From the NCBI RefSeq assembly GCF_000012645.1, contig NC_007577.1:620001-684000 (forward strand): 64,000 nt of DNA. The letters are read 5' to 3'. Origin of the DNA: Prochlorococcus marinus str. MIT 9312. GTDB taxonomy: Bacteria; Cyanobacteriota; Cyanobacteriia; PCC-6307; Cyanobiaceae. Shown here one piece after another: positions 1 to 8,856 of the stretch. The notes under the pieces are model-generated. The model was not told the origin of the DNA and did not search any database. It saw only the letters and a program-made list of their open reading frames with translations. Each line of letters begins with the position of its first letter. The first letter of the stretch is position 1. The position numbers and the translations under genes were made by a program.

Positions 1-311
1 TTAACTAAGATTAAATTTGATATTTTGTTTTCAAATTTTTTTCCTATATCCATTGCATTAAGCTTGAAATCAGTATTGGAATTTAAAAAAACATCTGTTT
101 TTTTTATGCTTTTATTTATCTGATCTATAAAACTTGGACCGCATCCCAATTCAATATTAATTCCATCTATTTTAGAAAGAAACTTTGAAATGAGTTCATA
201 CCATTCCTTATAAAGAAAACCTAATGCTTTATTTGACTTTTCGAAACCAATTCTATCTTCTGTAATTATCTCACCTTTATTTGACATTTTAGTTGACATT
301 TTTTTTGACAT
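1..311 (-). CDS. SAM-dependent methyltransferase-like protein, C-terminus beyond window
   Basis: The frame runs leftwards off the window edge, so only about 103 N-terminal codons are visible. Around residues 54-60 it has IELGCGPS, the glycine-rich motif I of class I SAM-dependent methyltransferases; the rest of the Rossmann fold lies outside. The first 12 residues come from a 12-bp tandem repeat giving three in-frame ATG codons (first bases 311, 299, 287), so the true start is uncertain; 311 is the longest option after an upstream TGA. The gene lies beyond a tRNA-Ser with an att-like repeat, which suggests accessory DNA, possibly cell-surface modification (inference). The acceptor substrate cannot be told. 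Confidence 0.7.
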   Translation of the reverse strand, partial: MSKKMSTKMSNKGEIITEDRIGFEKSNKALGFLYKEWYELISKFLSKIDGINIELGCGPSFIDQINKSIKKTDVFLNSNTDFKLNAMDIGKKFENKISNLILV

Positions 312-320
312 TTTATTTGA
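276..320 (-). repeat. 12-bp tandem repeat spanning a start codon
   Basis: Read on the minus strand there are nearly four head-to-tail copies of a 12-mer of the form TCAAATAAAATG (variants AAA and ACT at the second codon). Each of the first three units ends in ATG in frame with the methyltransferase-like gene. As 12 is a multiple of three, gain or loss of a unit would move the start without changing frame. Confidence 0.85.
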
Positions 321-405
321 CTTTGGAAATATTATTCACGAATTTGAATTAAAACATAATTTATAAACTGCTTTTAAATTCAATTTAAAGATTTAATAAA
401 TTAAT

Positions 406-429
406 CTTTGGACGGAGGGGGTGCCAAAG
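406..429. repeat. att-like partial copy of the tRNA-Ser 3' end inside an inverted repeat
   Basis: The 12-mer ACGGAGGGGGTG at 412-423 is identical, in the same orientation, to 638-649, the acceptor/T-arm end of the tRNA-Ser gene. It is flanked exactly by CTTTGG and CCAAAG, a 6-bp perfect inverted repeat. A short direct repeat of a tRNA 3' end is what tRNA-targeting integrases leave behind, but no integrase gene is visible here, so the att role is inference. Confidence 0.5.
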
Positions 430-552
430 AATCAGTTTAGAGTGACCAGTTCTGACCCTGTAAGACACAGATCTCTGTACTAATAATAATAAAAAGACAC
501 ACGAAAAACACACGCTAATTTAAAGTTCTTAATTTCTTATAATTAATAATGA

Positions 553-636
553 TCATCTTGTTTTTAGGATATCTCTCTCATACCAGTCTTTCTGGGCTTC
601 TCTGACTAAATTTGTGATATCCTGCTTCGAAGTTAG
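553..636 (-). pseudogene. Possible C-terminal gene remnant beside tRNA-Ser
   Basis: A minus-strand frame beginning at the tRNA end and closing with TGA at 553 encodes LTSKQDITNLVREAQ followed by KDWYERDILKTR. Its composition is protein-like, but it has no ATG, GTG or TTG start and is cut at the tRNA boundary. It may be the tail of a gene truncated by integration or excision. The family is not recognised. Confidence 0.3.
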
Positions 637-638
637 AA

Positions 639-725
639 CGGAGGGGGTGGGATTCGAACCCACGGTGCCCTTGCAGACACGCTAGTTTTCAAGACTAGAG
701 CCTTAAACCACTCGACCACCCCTCC
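639..725 (-). tRNA. tRNA-Ser (UGA)
   Basis: An 87-nt class II tRNA with a 7-bp acceptor stem (GGAGGGG pairing with CCCCTCC), discriminator G, a T-arm containing GGTTCGAATCC and the long variable arm expected for serine. The anticodon stem CTAGT/ACTAG closes the loop CTTGAAA, giving anticodon TGA. CCA is not encoded. The 3' end is partly duplicated at 412-423. Confidence 0.95.
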
Positions 726-923
726 AACAGGTTATTCAGTTTTGATGAACTTAAAAACTATAACATAAGAAATTAGTCATAGTCTATAAATTCAAAGACT
801 AAAAATTTATTTAAAGAAGCTAGTTTGAGAGAGGAATTATTTTTAATAATGACTTGTTAAGTAGTTATATCATTTTATTATTAGTCGCATTTATTTCACA
901 AAATTAGTCCGTACCCAAACACA

Positions 924-1073
924 TTATCCAAAGTTGACATTTTGTTGAAATAAGCCAAATAAGTTGTTACCAATTATGGCAGCTATTATTAAAACGAATG
1001 CAACTATGGCAAAAAGAGTACTTACATCTTTTATGTCATAAGGTGCCTTAAATAGAGGTTTTTGGTCTGCCAT
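924..1073 (-). CDS. Small single-span membrane protein, hypothetical
   Basis: 49 codons from ATG at 1073, beginning MADQKPLFKAPYDIKD. A hydrophilic N-terminus is followed by one strongly hydrophobic segment (about residues 20-42) and a short polar tail. The size and topology resemble small photosystem or thylakoid-associated proteins of cyanobacteria, but no specific family is recognised. It stands alone between the tRNA and a terminator. Confidence 0.65.
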   Translation of the reverse strand: MADQKPLFKAPYDIKDVSTLFAIVAFVLIIAAIIGNNLFGLFQQNVNFG

Positions 1074-1216
1074 AGTTATCAAATCTGTAAATGCAATTAA
1101 ATCATATTAGTTTAATGCTTGTAAAAAGTATTAAGTGATTTTTCGCAACCACCATTTGTACATCCACTGTTTAAAAATCTATTCAAGAGAAAGATTTATG
1201 AGACTATAATCTTTTT

Positions 1217-1333
1217 ATGAAATTTCTAAACGCATTATTAAATGATTTTTGGGGAATTTAAGATTTCAATTATCAATTACCAAAAGAAAATCTCATTGAA
1301 CATTGCAATAATGCATATAAATTTCATTCTTAA
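1217..1333 (+). pseudogene. 38-codon small ORF with one in-frame TAA
   Basis: ATG at 1217 opens MKFLNALLNDFWGI, then TAA at 1259-1261, and the same frame continues without a shift as DFNYQLPKENLIEH and CNNAYKFHS to a TAA at 1331. The downstream half looks like protein, so this is read as a small gene broken by one nonsense mutation; a 14-codon peptide is the alternative. The family is not recognised. Confidence 0.4.
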
Positions 1334-1385
1334 TTTATAATTGCAAAATATATTTTTTTAATTTTTTAGTCTAATATTGGATATT

Positions 1386-1413
1386 AAAAAAGCCACTTTT
1401 AGTGGCTTTTTTA
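1386..1413. terminator. Bidirectional Rho-independent terminator
   Basis: Hairpin AAAAAGCCACT / AGTGGCTTTTT with a 3-nt loop and T or A runs on both sides. It lies just downstream of the minus-strand DUF4278 gene (stop at 1431) and can also stop plus-strand reading from the broken ORF at 1217. Confidence 0.8.
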
Positions 1414-1430
1414 TATTATTGGAAAATGAA

Positions 1431-1532
1431 CTAGCTTGTGTAAGCTTTTCCTCTATAAGTTAGTTCGTTGTGCTGCTTCTTAGCAACTTCTTTGTTCTGG
1501 ACGTACTTTTGTCCTCTGTAAATTAGAGTCAT
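1431..1532 (-). CDS. DUF4278-like small protein
   Basis: 33 codons from ATG at 1532. It carries two copies of the short motif typical of DUF4278: LIYRGQKY near the N-terminus and LTYRGKAY near the C-terminus, separated by a basic helix-like stretch. DUF4278 proteins are small cyanobacterial proteins of unknown function. The gene has a long, relatively GC-rich leader (to about 1630) and its own terminator at 1386, so it is probably a monocistronic transcript. Confidence 0.7.
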   Translation of the reverse strand: MTLIYRGQKYVQNKEVAKKQHNELTYRGKAYTS

Positions 1533-1844
1533 TTTTTAAGCTCCGGTTTCGCTTAAGTCCCCGTTCCATGGCTTAAGTCGATTTGCGGCTTGCTAAACGC
1601 AAGTTGAACGTTTTGGTAGCGGTTGCTACAAATAAATATTAACATCCAAGAAAATTATTTGTCCAGGTTTTTAATAAATAAACTTAAATATCTTAATGAG
1701 TCAATTAGGAGGATCCTAGTAAAAAATATTTGCCTTTAATCTTTATGCCGTTTCTTGCAGGTTACATTTTGTTCGTTTTTAAGAAGTATTTTTTATTTAA
1801 ACACTTTTTAAATGTAAAATTCTGAATATTATAAAATTTGTTTT
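1533..1844 (-). promoter_or_regulatory. Long, structured leader upstream of the DUF4278-like gene
   Basis: No credible ORF here. Positions 1545-1630 are clearly richer in G and C than the surroundings and can form local hairpins on the minus strand, including GTAGC/GCTAC (1616-1629) and TTGCG/CGCAA. The sequence CTTAAG occurs twice. From 1640 to 1844 it is plain AT-rich DNA where a promoter for the plus-strand gene at 1845 would lie. A riboswitch-like or small-RNA role is possible but unproven. Confidence 0.35.
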
Positions 1845-2045
1845 ATGTTTTCTCAAAGCAAAAAACCTACAAGACAAAGATCTAACTCTGCCAATACTCA
1901 ATGGACTCCATTATTTGCTGAATTACTACCATTCGCAAACAAAATGGATGAAAAAGTTCAGTTGGTAAACGCCTTGGCTTTTACTTTTATTATGGGATTC
2001 TCAATTTTTGGAATTGCACTATGGAGACTTTCAGCTCTCACCTAA
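1845..2045 (+). CDS. Small single-span membrane protein, hypothetical
   Basis: 66 aa. A basic, Ser/Thr-rich N-terminus (MFSQSKKPTRQRS) is followed by a short amphipathic region and one C-terminal membrane span (about residues 42-63). It overlaps the stop of the convergent gene at 2042 by four bases. No family recognised. Confidence 0.6.
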   Translation: MFSQSKKPTRQRSNSANTQWTPLFAELLPFANKMDEKVQLVNALAFTFIMGFSIFGIALWRLSALT

Positions 2046-2308
2046 TTATTTAATTTTTGCAAAGCATTAATTTTTGATTCTTTGTTTTTAATTATTGTCA
2101 CTAACCATTTAGAGGCAAGTCCCCTGGATATTGATCTATTTTTTAGAAATCTACATATATATATATGTAGATTTTTTTCATTTTTGGAGTTAAATTTTTC
2201 TTCAAAGTCTAATATATCCTCTTCTGATGTTCTTTTTCTTAGCTCATCCACCAAGGCATGACTGGAGGAATCATTAAATATGTTCCCAATATTTAAGCTT
2301 AATGTCAT
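2042..2308 (-). CDS. Hypothetical soluble protein
   Basis: 88 aa, charged and probably helical (NIGNIFNDSSSHAL at the start, ending KINALQKLNN), with no membrane span or signal peptide. A 28-bp perfect palindrome (2147-2174) falls inside it and encodes the region around residues 46-54. Convergent overlap with the gene at 1845. No family recognised. Confidence 0.55.
   Translation of the reverse strand: MTLSLNIGNIFNDSSSHALVDELRKRTSEEDILDFEEKFNSKNEKNLHIYICRFLKNRSISRGLASKWLVTIIKNKESKINALQKLNN
2147..2174. repeat. 28-bp perfect palindrome inside a coding region
   Basis: The left arm AAATCTACATATAT is followed directly by its exact reverse complement, with no spacer. It lies within the 88-aa gene and would form a hairpin in its mRNA or a cruciform in DNA. 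Confidence 0.85.
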
Positions 2309-2396
2309 AAATAATTTATGTCCCTATTTAAGAGGTAGCCATAAATTAAATTTTTAAAAACTATTTTATATTTTTTATTTACAAATAATTTAAAAA

Positions 2397-4730
2397 TTAA
2401 TCTTTAGGTTTGGCTAGAGGAAGCAGACACTTATCTGAATCACAACCTGCTGGTCCTGCTTCAGATAGTTCTCCAACATCGTATTTATTGAGAGCGTCAA
2501 AGAAATCGTTATTAACTTTCCTTTCTATTACTTTATTTTGCAATGATATATATTCCTCCTTACTTATTGGTTCAAAAGGTAATCTTGGGAAAGTCGCGTT
2601 GGCACTAAATCGAGCTAGTAATGCCGCCGAAATATATCCTTCATTATTTTCTATTGCATTATGAATAGCCTTAGCTAAATCCTCGATTTCATTTTCCCTA
2701 AATTCTACGGTTGCAGAGGTATTATGCTCTGTATAAAATTTCTGCACTTGCATGTAAAAATCAAATTGAGCTAATGCTGAGAAATTATTGATGTCGATTT
2801 GGTCTGCACCATCTATATTTGCCCAGCTAACTTCTGTAGGGATTTCAACTAACCATTCTGTGCATCTTGGATCAAATGGATTGTCAAGCAAACATCCATT
2901 TTCATCTTTATCAGATTGAGATGGAACAACTGAGTAACCATAATCCATGCAAGCTAAAGCGATTGGATCATTTTTCCTGAAAGTTATTCTTCTTATGAAT
3001 CTTTGAGCCTTTGGTGGATGCCATCCTGGAGCTGCTCCAGTTAGAAGACTTTTTGTCCCAGCTGGCTGAACAGTTGTACATCGATTTGGTCTTCTTAGAT
3101 TATTTTTATCACAATATTCCCAGACAGTTTCTTTTACTATTTTTCTCCAGGAATCTAAGAATTTAGCTTCCTTCTCTTTGAAAGACTCCCCTTCTTCGCT
3201 ATTTGGCCTTCCTGCTTCCCACCACTTCAACCATGGTGTTCCAAATGCATGGACGCAAAAATCAAATAATCCAGTGAAACTTACCCCTACAATAGGATCA
3301 TATTCTCTACTTTTTCTATAACGCTCAACATCAAATTCATGATTAAGTAAGCATGCGACAGAAAGAGCTGCTGCTTTAAAAGCCTTTTTTTGCTCTTCAA
3401 AATTTTCGGGATCAATCTGATTTAAATGAACTTCAGCTAAATTGCAGTGAAAATCATTTCCCAATATCTCCCCACATGGGTTAAGTCCATATCTGCTCAT
3501 CCTGTGATTTAGCTCTTCTTGAGAAAATGGACCATAACTACTATTTATCCAATTTCTCGCTTCATCCTTACCTTGTTCTGAATAAATTTCAATAAATTCC
3601 TTCCTTAATTCATCATCTTTGAGAATATCTGCATTTGACCTTGCGATTGCTTCTGGAGCAAATTGAATAGCACCCTCACCAGAATGAAATTGTTTTGTGA
3701 CTGCATCTAAAACAGTTTGATAAGAGGGCTTTGTATGGTAAACCCTAGTATGGTTGGCCATCCTGAGGGCATCTTTTTCAGGATCTATTCTCCAATTACC
3801 ATTATCATCTTGACTCCATAGATTTTCTTTTGCCGATGCCGCCTCATTATCATCTGATGCAAATTGTCTCATTCCAGCACTTCTTCTGATATTCCCAGCA
3901 ACTATGGTTACTGCAGCTTCATCAATTAATAAACAACACTCTACGGTACTTAATTTTCTGCCAATTGCCTTTCCAAGAAGTGATGCGACTCTGGAGTAGA
4001 GATCTTTCAATTTAATAGGATTTGCCATGCCACCAAAACCTTTTAATGATTCTCCTGCAGGTCTAATATCTTCCAAATTAATATAAACATCAATTTCTCT
4101 TTCAAGATCTTCGTTACTTGATGCCTCAAGAAGATATTTGTAGCTATCTACCCAGCCTCTTCTACTGTCTCCAACTTTGATGTGAAGATCTTTCCCTTTA
4201 ATTTCTAATGATGACTTTTCTTTTCTTTGATCTTTAGGAGTTATTCCAACTTCACTAACTGATTTAATATTTATTTTGTTTATTACCGTAGGTAGATTGT
4301 TTATAAAATGAGGCTCAATTATTGCACCTGTTCCACATCCCATCATTGCTAAGTCCATCATCAATGCGAAGGCTTCCCAATCAATTAAGTTTGTTGAGGT
4401 ACAGTTATATGCTCCTGAGAAATTTTGGTTTTTATTAATCCAAGGAGTTCCGCCAATCCATAACCATCTCCCGGAAGGTTGGGCTTTTTGGTTACTTTGC
4501 ATCTCTCTCATTAAGATCAATTCTTCATCAGAAAGTTTTCCTAATTCTTTTAATCCCGATAAATTTCTTTCACCTACTTCGCTCCAGTTTTCCCTTTTGC
4601 CAGAGGAAGTTTTCCTACTGTAAGATCTGAAAAAAACAGGATAAGCAGCTGGTGCTGTTTTTGGAAAATCATCTTTTTTAAGATTATTGGAGTTGCTCTC
4701 TGAAGAAGCTTTATTTGGTGCAACAGTCAC
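2397..4730 (-). CDS. nrdJ: Adenosylcobalamin-dependent (class II) ribonucleotide reductase
   Basis: 777 aa. Reduces ribonucleoside triphosphates to deoxyribonucleotides using an adenosylcobalamin-generated thiyl radical. Visible hallmarks are YNCTSTN near residue 109 (first active-site Cys), NPCGEI near 417 (radical Cys region) followed ten residues later by another Cys (DFHCN), and the C-terminal redox pair CDSDKC close to the end. Length and layout fit the monomeric RTPR type. Being B12-dependent it needs no iron or oxygen, fitting an iron-poor ocean. It stands alone; the 131-bp upstream gap shows no obvious cobalamin riboswitch. Confidence 0.95.
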   Translation of the reverse strand: MTVAPNKASSESNSNNLKKDDFPKTAPAAYPVFFRSYSRKTSSGKRENWSEVGERNLSGLKELGKLSDEELILMREMQSNQKAQPSGRWLWIGGTPWINKNQNFSGAYNCTSTNLIDWEAFALMMDLAMMGCGTGAIIEPHFINNLPTVINKINIKSVSEVGITPKDQRKEKSSLEIKGKDLHIKVGDSRRGWVDSYKYLLEASSNEDLEREIDVYINLEDIRPAGESLKGFGGMANPIKLKDLYSRVASLLGKAIGRKLSTVECCLLIDEAAVTIVAGNIRRSAGMRQFASDDNEAASAKENLWSQDDNGNWRIDPEKDALRMANHTRVYHTKPSYQTVLDAVTKQFHSGEGAIQFAPEAIARSNADILKDDELRKEFIEIYSEQGKDEARNWINSSYGPFSQEELNHRMSRYGLNPCGEILGNDFHCNLAEVHLNQIDPENFEEQKKAFKAAALSVACLLNHEFDVERYRKSREYDPIVGVSFTGLFDFCVHAFGTPWLKWWEAGRPNSEEGESFKEKEAKFLDSWRKIVKETVWEYCDKNNLRRPNRCTTVQPAGTKSLLTGAAPGWHPPKAQRFIRRITFRKNDPIALACMDYGYSVVPSQSDKDENGCLLDNPFDPRCTEWLVEIPTEVSWANIDGADQIDINNFSALAQFDFYMQVQKFYTEHNTSATVEFRENEIEDLAKAIHNAIENNEGYISAALLARFSANATFPRLPFEPISKEEYISLQNKVIERKVNNDFFDALNKYDVGELSEAGPAGCDSDKCLLPLAKPKD

Positions 4731-4861
4731 GATAAAAAAAGTATGTAAATAACCCGTATTGGCAGAATAACTCTACCTGTGGCGTCTGCAACCATTCTTA
4801 CCACTATTTAACGGTTTGTGTAGAATTATGTTTAATATGAAATCTTTGTTTAAGAAAGGAT

Positions 4862-5557
4862 ATGGAAAGAATCCCTGAACCTGAATTGATGAAAAACAAA
4901 GAGCAGGTTATTTCTTATGACGAGGCTGATTTTTCAGAAGGGGAAGTTAATCTAATTAATCAAATTAATTATTATCTTTTGAGAAAAAATATTTCTTTAA
5001 GTGAAAAAGATTTGATTGTTGATTTAGGATGCGGCCCTGGAAATATTTCTGAGAAGTTGGCAATAAAATGGCCTAATACTGAAGTAGTTGGAATAGATGG
5101 CTCTAAAGAGATGATTATGAGAGCGGAGTATAAAAAAGAGACTTCTGGGAATAAAAAAAAATTAAAAAATTTACGCTACATATGTTCTGACATTAAAGAC
5201 ATTAAATCAACTAATTTTTTTCTTAAGAAAGAAATAAGTTTACTTGTAAGTAATAGTTTGATCCATCACATTACACATCTCGAAGATTTCGTTAACACCA
5301 TAAGATGTTTGTCTAGTAATATCACTGTAAATTTTCATAAGGATTTAAAAAGGCCATTAGATGAAAAGTCTGCATTAGAACTCAAATTACAATGTTCGAA
5401 TAAATATAATGAGATCTTAACTAATGATTATTATGCATCTTTAAAAGCTTCTTACTCTTATAAAGAGTTAAAAAATTTCATTTTAGAGAATGATCTATCT
5501 TCTTTAGAAGTGTTTGAAGATGGCGATAAATATTTAATACTCTATGGTAATGTTTAA
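4862..5557 (+). CDS. Class I SAM-dependent methyltransferase
   Basis: 231 aa. Motif I VDLGCGPGNIS lies near residues 57-67, followed by VVGIDGSKEM (motif II, acidic residue contacting the SAM ribose) and LRYICSDIKDI (motif III). The SNSLIHHI segment corresponds to motif IV. The substrate cannot be told from sequence. It ends 32 bp before prfC on the same strand, so the two may be cotranscribed. Confidence 0.85.
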   Translation: MERIPEPELMKNKEQVISYDEADFSEGEVNLINQINYYLLRKNISLSEKDLIVDLGCGPGNISEKLAIKWPNTEVVGIDGSKEMIMRAEYKKETSGNKKKLKNLRYICSDIKDIKSTNFFLKKEISLLVSNSLIHHITHLEDFVNTIRCLSSNITVNFHKDLKRPLDEKSALELKLQCSNKYNEILTNDYYASLKASYSYKELKNFILENDLSSLEVFEDGDKYLILYGNV

Positions 5558-5589
5558 GAACCAAGTTTAAGGGCCTTAATATTAGATAA

Positions 5590-7227
5590 ATGACCTTAGG
5601 TACTAAAATTTTAAATAATAAAGATATTCTGGATGCTGTAAATAAACGAAGAAACTTTGCAATTATTTCGCATCCAGATGCGGGCAAAACAACGCTTACT
5701 GAGAAGCTTCTTTTGTATGGAGGAGCCATTCAGCAGGCAGGAGCAGTAAAGGCTAGAGGTAATCAGAGAAAAGCTACTTCAGACTGGATGGAACTTGAGA
5801 AACAAAGAGGTATTTCAATTACTTCAACTGTATTGCAATTTGAATATGAAAGATCAGTAATTAATCTATTAGATACACCAGGGCACCAAGATTTCTCAGA
5901 AGATACTTATAGAACATTAGCGGCTGCTGATAATGCAGTTATGCTGGAAGATGCTGCTAAGGGGCTAGAACCCCAAACTAGAAAATTGTTTGAAGTGTGC
6001 AAGATGAGAAAAATACCAATATTTACTTTCATAAATAAAATGGACAGGGCTGGAAGAGAGCCATTTTCTTTACTTGATGAAATCGAATCAGAACTAGGAT
6101 TAAACACTTTACCGATTAACTGGCCAATTGGAAGTGGAGAGGAATTTAGGGGAGTTATTGATAGGTTTTCAAGAGAGGTGATTTTATTTGATAAAGCAGT
6201 AAGAGGAAAACAATCGAATGAGAAGAGGTTAAGTCTTGAAGATAAAGACCTATCAAAATATGTAGAGAAAGAGTTGCTTGAGATATCACTTGAAGAATTG
6301 GAGGTTCTTGATGAGGCAGGATCGAAATTTGAAGAAGAAAACGTATTTAATGGCTCCTTAACGCCTGTTTTCTTTGGATCTGCCATGACTAATTTTGGTG
6401 TAAGACCATTTTTAGATAGTTTTCTAAAAATGGCTCAAAAACCAACGTCAAGAAATAGTAATAAAGGGGATATTGAACCTGCAAGTAATGAATTTAGTGG
6501 GTTTGTTTTTAAGCTTCAAGCAAACATGGATCCAAAGCATAGAGATAGAGTTGCTTTTATAAGAGTTTGTAGTGGGAAATTTGAAAAGGACATGTCAGTT
6601 AAACATTCCAGAACTGGGAAAACAATAAGATTATCAAGACCACAAAAAATATTTGGACAAGACAGAGAAGTGGTTGATGATGCGTATCCTGGTGATGTTA
6701 TTGGCTTAAATAATCCAGGAATGTTTTCTATTGGAGATACACTTTACACAGGTACGCATACTGAGTATGAGGGCATACCATCCTTTAGTCCTGAAATATT
6801 TAGCTGGTTGAGAAATCCCAATCCTTCAGCATTTAAAAACTTTAGAAAGGGTGTGAATGAACTTCGTGAAGAAGGTGCTGTTCAGATTCTTTATGACTTT
6901 GATGAGAGTAAAAGAGATCCTATACTTGCAGCCGTTGGTCAATTACAGTTGGAAGTAGTAACTCACAGGTTAAAAAATGAATATGGAGTAGATGCAAATC
7001 TTGAATCAATGCCATATCAATTGGCTAGATGGGTTTCTGATGGATGGCCAGCTATTGAAGAACTAGGCAGAATTTTCAATTGTAAAATAGTTAAAGATTG
7101 TTGGAATAGACCAGTTATTCTTTTTAAAAACGAGTGGAATCTAAATCAATTTGTTGAAGATAACAATCACTTAAATTTAAACAAAGTTGCTCCTGTTGTT
7201 AGTGGAGTTGAGCCAATTGTTTTATAA
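5590..7227 (+). CDS. prfC: Peptide chain release factor 3
   Basis: 545 aa, full length. A translational GTPase that recycles RF1/RF2 from the ribosome after termination. P-loop [15 protein letters not shown] near residues 28-42, switch [14 protein letters not shown] near 95-106, NKMD near 149, then the domain II barrel and the RF3-specific C-terminal domain ([17 protein letters not shown]). The [11 protein letters not shown] segment after switch II separates RF3 from EF-G. No irregularity seen. Confidence 0.95.
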   Translation: MTLGTKILNNKDILDAVNKRRNFAIISHPDAGKTTLTEKLLLYGGAIQQAGAVKARGNQRKATSDWMELEKQRGISITSTVLQFEYERSVINLLDTPGHQDFSEDTYRTLAAADNAVMLEDAAKGLEPQTRKLFEVCKMRKIPIFTFINKMDRAGREPFSLLDEIESELGLNTLPINWPIGSGEEFRGVIDRFSREVILFDKAVRGKQSNEKRLSLEDKDLSKYVEKELLEISLEELEVLDEAGSKFEEENVFNGSLTPVFFGSAMTNFGVRPFLDSFLKMAQKPTSRNSNKGDIEPASNEFSGFVFKLQANMDPKHRDRVAFIRVCSGKFEKDMSVKHSRTGKTIRLSRPQKIFGQDREVVDDAYPGDVIGLNNPGMFSIGDTLYTGTHTEYEGIPSFSPEIFSWLRNPNPSAFKNFRKGVNELREEGAVQILYDFDESKRDPILAAVGQLQLEVVTHRLKNEYGVDANLESMPYQLARWVSDGWPAIEELGRIFNCKIVKDCWNRPVILFKNEWNLNQFVEDNNHLNLNKVAPVVSGVEPIVL

Positions 7228-7278
7228 AGCCTTAATGGATTATAAAATTGGTTAATCTGTTAGTATTGGTAAAAAATT

Positions 7279-7953
7279 TTGAATTCAAACAATAGTCAAA
7301 ACAATAGTGAAAAAACACCTTATGAAATTTTAGGTGTAAAAGAAGGCTCTTCTTTTGAAGAGATTCAGAAGGCTAGAGATATCAAAGTTAAAGAGGCTGG
7401 TGAAGATCTGATTTTAAAAGCAAAAATAGAGTCTTCCTTTGATCAATTACTTATGGGTAGTTTGAAAGCAAGACAATCAGGGAATGTAAGTTATGCAGCT
7501 GAAAGTGCTTCAAAAAAGGAAAAACAAATTAATCAATTTACCAATAATAATTTCCCACTTCTATCTAAAATAAAAAATCTAAATAATAATACTAACAACT
7601 CAGGTCAGTACAGTCTTCCTAAAATAACGCCCCCCTCCTTTGATAACCTCTCAATAAAATTATCCGCCGGGATATTATTTTTAATTTTGCTATTTATTAG
7701 CCCAGATTCTAATAATAGACTTTTACTTTCTATCTCAACATTAATACTTACTTATACTCAAATTAAATCGGGGAAAAGATTTATAGGTTCTTTAGGATGG
7801 AGTGTTACTTTTCTTTCAATAGGATTAATATTCGGAGGATTACTTGAAACTAATTCTTTAATTCAAGAAATATCAAATAATTCTCTATCAATACAAAAAA
7901 TTCAAAGTATTCCCGCCATGGTTATTTTATGGCTGGGCGTAATCTTCTTATGA
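7279..7953 (+). CDS. CPP1-like J-domain membrane protein
   Basis: 224 aa from a TTG start (no ATG is available in frame nearby). The N-terminus TPYEILGVKEGSS is J-domain-like but lacks a clear HPD motif. It is followed by a basic linker and several hydrophobic spans in the C-terminal half (about residues 125-224). This architecture matches the cyanobacterial/plastid family related to CPP1, a chaperone-like protein for protochlorophyllide oxidoreductase. Thylakoid or envelope chaperone function is inferred from the family. Its stop abuts the convergent hslO. Confidence 0.75.
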   Translation: MNSNNSQNNSEKTPYEILGVKEGSSFEEIQKARDIKVKEAGEDLILKAKIESSFDQLLMGSLKARQSGNVSYAAESASKKEKQINQFTNNNFPLLSKIKNLNNNTNNSGQYSLPKITPPSFDNLSIKLSAGILFLILLFISPDSNNRLLLSISTLILTYTQIKSGKRFIGSLGWSVTFLSIGLIFGGLLETNSLIQEISNNSLSIQKIQSIPAMVILWLGVIFL

Positions 7954-8856
7954 TTAACTTTCTATCATCAATCTAATCTCTTCATAATTTATCAAATATT
8001 TATTCTTACAAAATTCACATACCAACTCTGCTCTACCATCTTTCTTTAAGATATCTTCTAACTCGCACTTATCAAGCATTTTCATTGCATTTAAACTTCT
8101 TTGTTTGGAACACTTGCATTTAAAACCAACTTCTTGGGAACGAGCTTTTTCAGATATTGATTTATCGTCAATATCTGGGAATATATTTCTTATTAACGAA
8201 AGAAGATTATCTTGAGAATGAAACAGGTCTTCGCTGAAAGAATTAATTTCTTTACATCTTTCTTCAAGTAGTGAGACGAGTAAAGGGTCAGTGTCTTTTT
8301 TAGGTAAAACTTGAGCTAACAAGCCACCACTACAAATAACATTTTTATTTTGAATTTTTTCTCCAATAAATACAGCAGAAGGAGTTTGTTCTGAATGATA
8401 TAAATATGAAGCTAAGTCTTCGGCAATATTCCCGTTTACTAATTCAACAGTGCTTGTAAAGGGCTCTCCAATTCCACTATCTCTAATAACATTTAAATAT
8501 CCTGTACCTAATGCTTTTGTGAAATCAAAAGAATATTTATTATTATTTATTTTAACTAAATCTAATTCTAAATCAGGATTACCCACATAACCCCTAACTT
8601 TCCCGTCTCTGCCTGCATCAACTAGCAATCCCTTTAAAGGTCCGTCAGATCTAACCCTTAAAGTAACTCTCCCATGCATTATTTTCATCGAACTTGCTAA
8701 AAGAAGTGAAGCACTAAATGCTCTTCCTAAGATACAGGTGGTTATATAGGAAAGACCGTGCCTTTTTTTTGCTTCTAAAGAAGATTCTGTTGTCAAGACC
8801 GCAACTAATCTTATCCCTCCATTTGCTGCAGTAGCCCGAACTATCCTATCCTTCAT
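7954..8856 (-). CDS. hslO: Redox-regulated chaperone Hsp33
   Basis: 300 aa. Hsp33 is a holdase chaperone activated by oxidative stress when its C-terminal zinc site is oxidised. The N-terminal domain has the typical start ([17 protein letters not shown]), the middle has [10 protein letters not shown], and the zinc ligands are seen as CKC near 248-250 and CEFC near 281-284, giving the CXC...CXXC pattern. Its start overlaps the end of the upstream ABC ATPase gene by 11 bases, implying translational coupling. Confidence 0.93.
   Translation of the reverse strand: MKDRIVRATAANGGIRLVAVLTTESSLEAKKRHGLSYITTCILGRAFSASLLLASSMKIMHGRVTLRVRSDGPLKGLLVDAGRDGKVRGYVGNPDLELDLVKINNNKYSFDFTKALGTGYLNVIRDSGIGEPFTSTVELVNGNIAEDLASYLYHSEQTPSAVFIGEKIQNKNVICSGGLLAQVLPKKDTDPLLVSLLEERCKEINSFSEDLFHSQDNLLSLIRNIFPDIDDKSISEKARSQEVGFKCKCSKQRSLNAMKMLDKCELEDILKKDGRAELVCEFCKNKYLINYEEIRLMIES

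Noticed and set aside
4731-4861. Cobalamin riboswitch upstream of nrdJ
   Set aside because: The 131-bp gap is too short and shows no B12-box-like conserved core.
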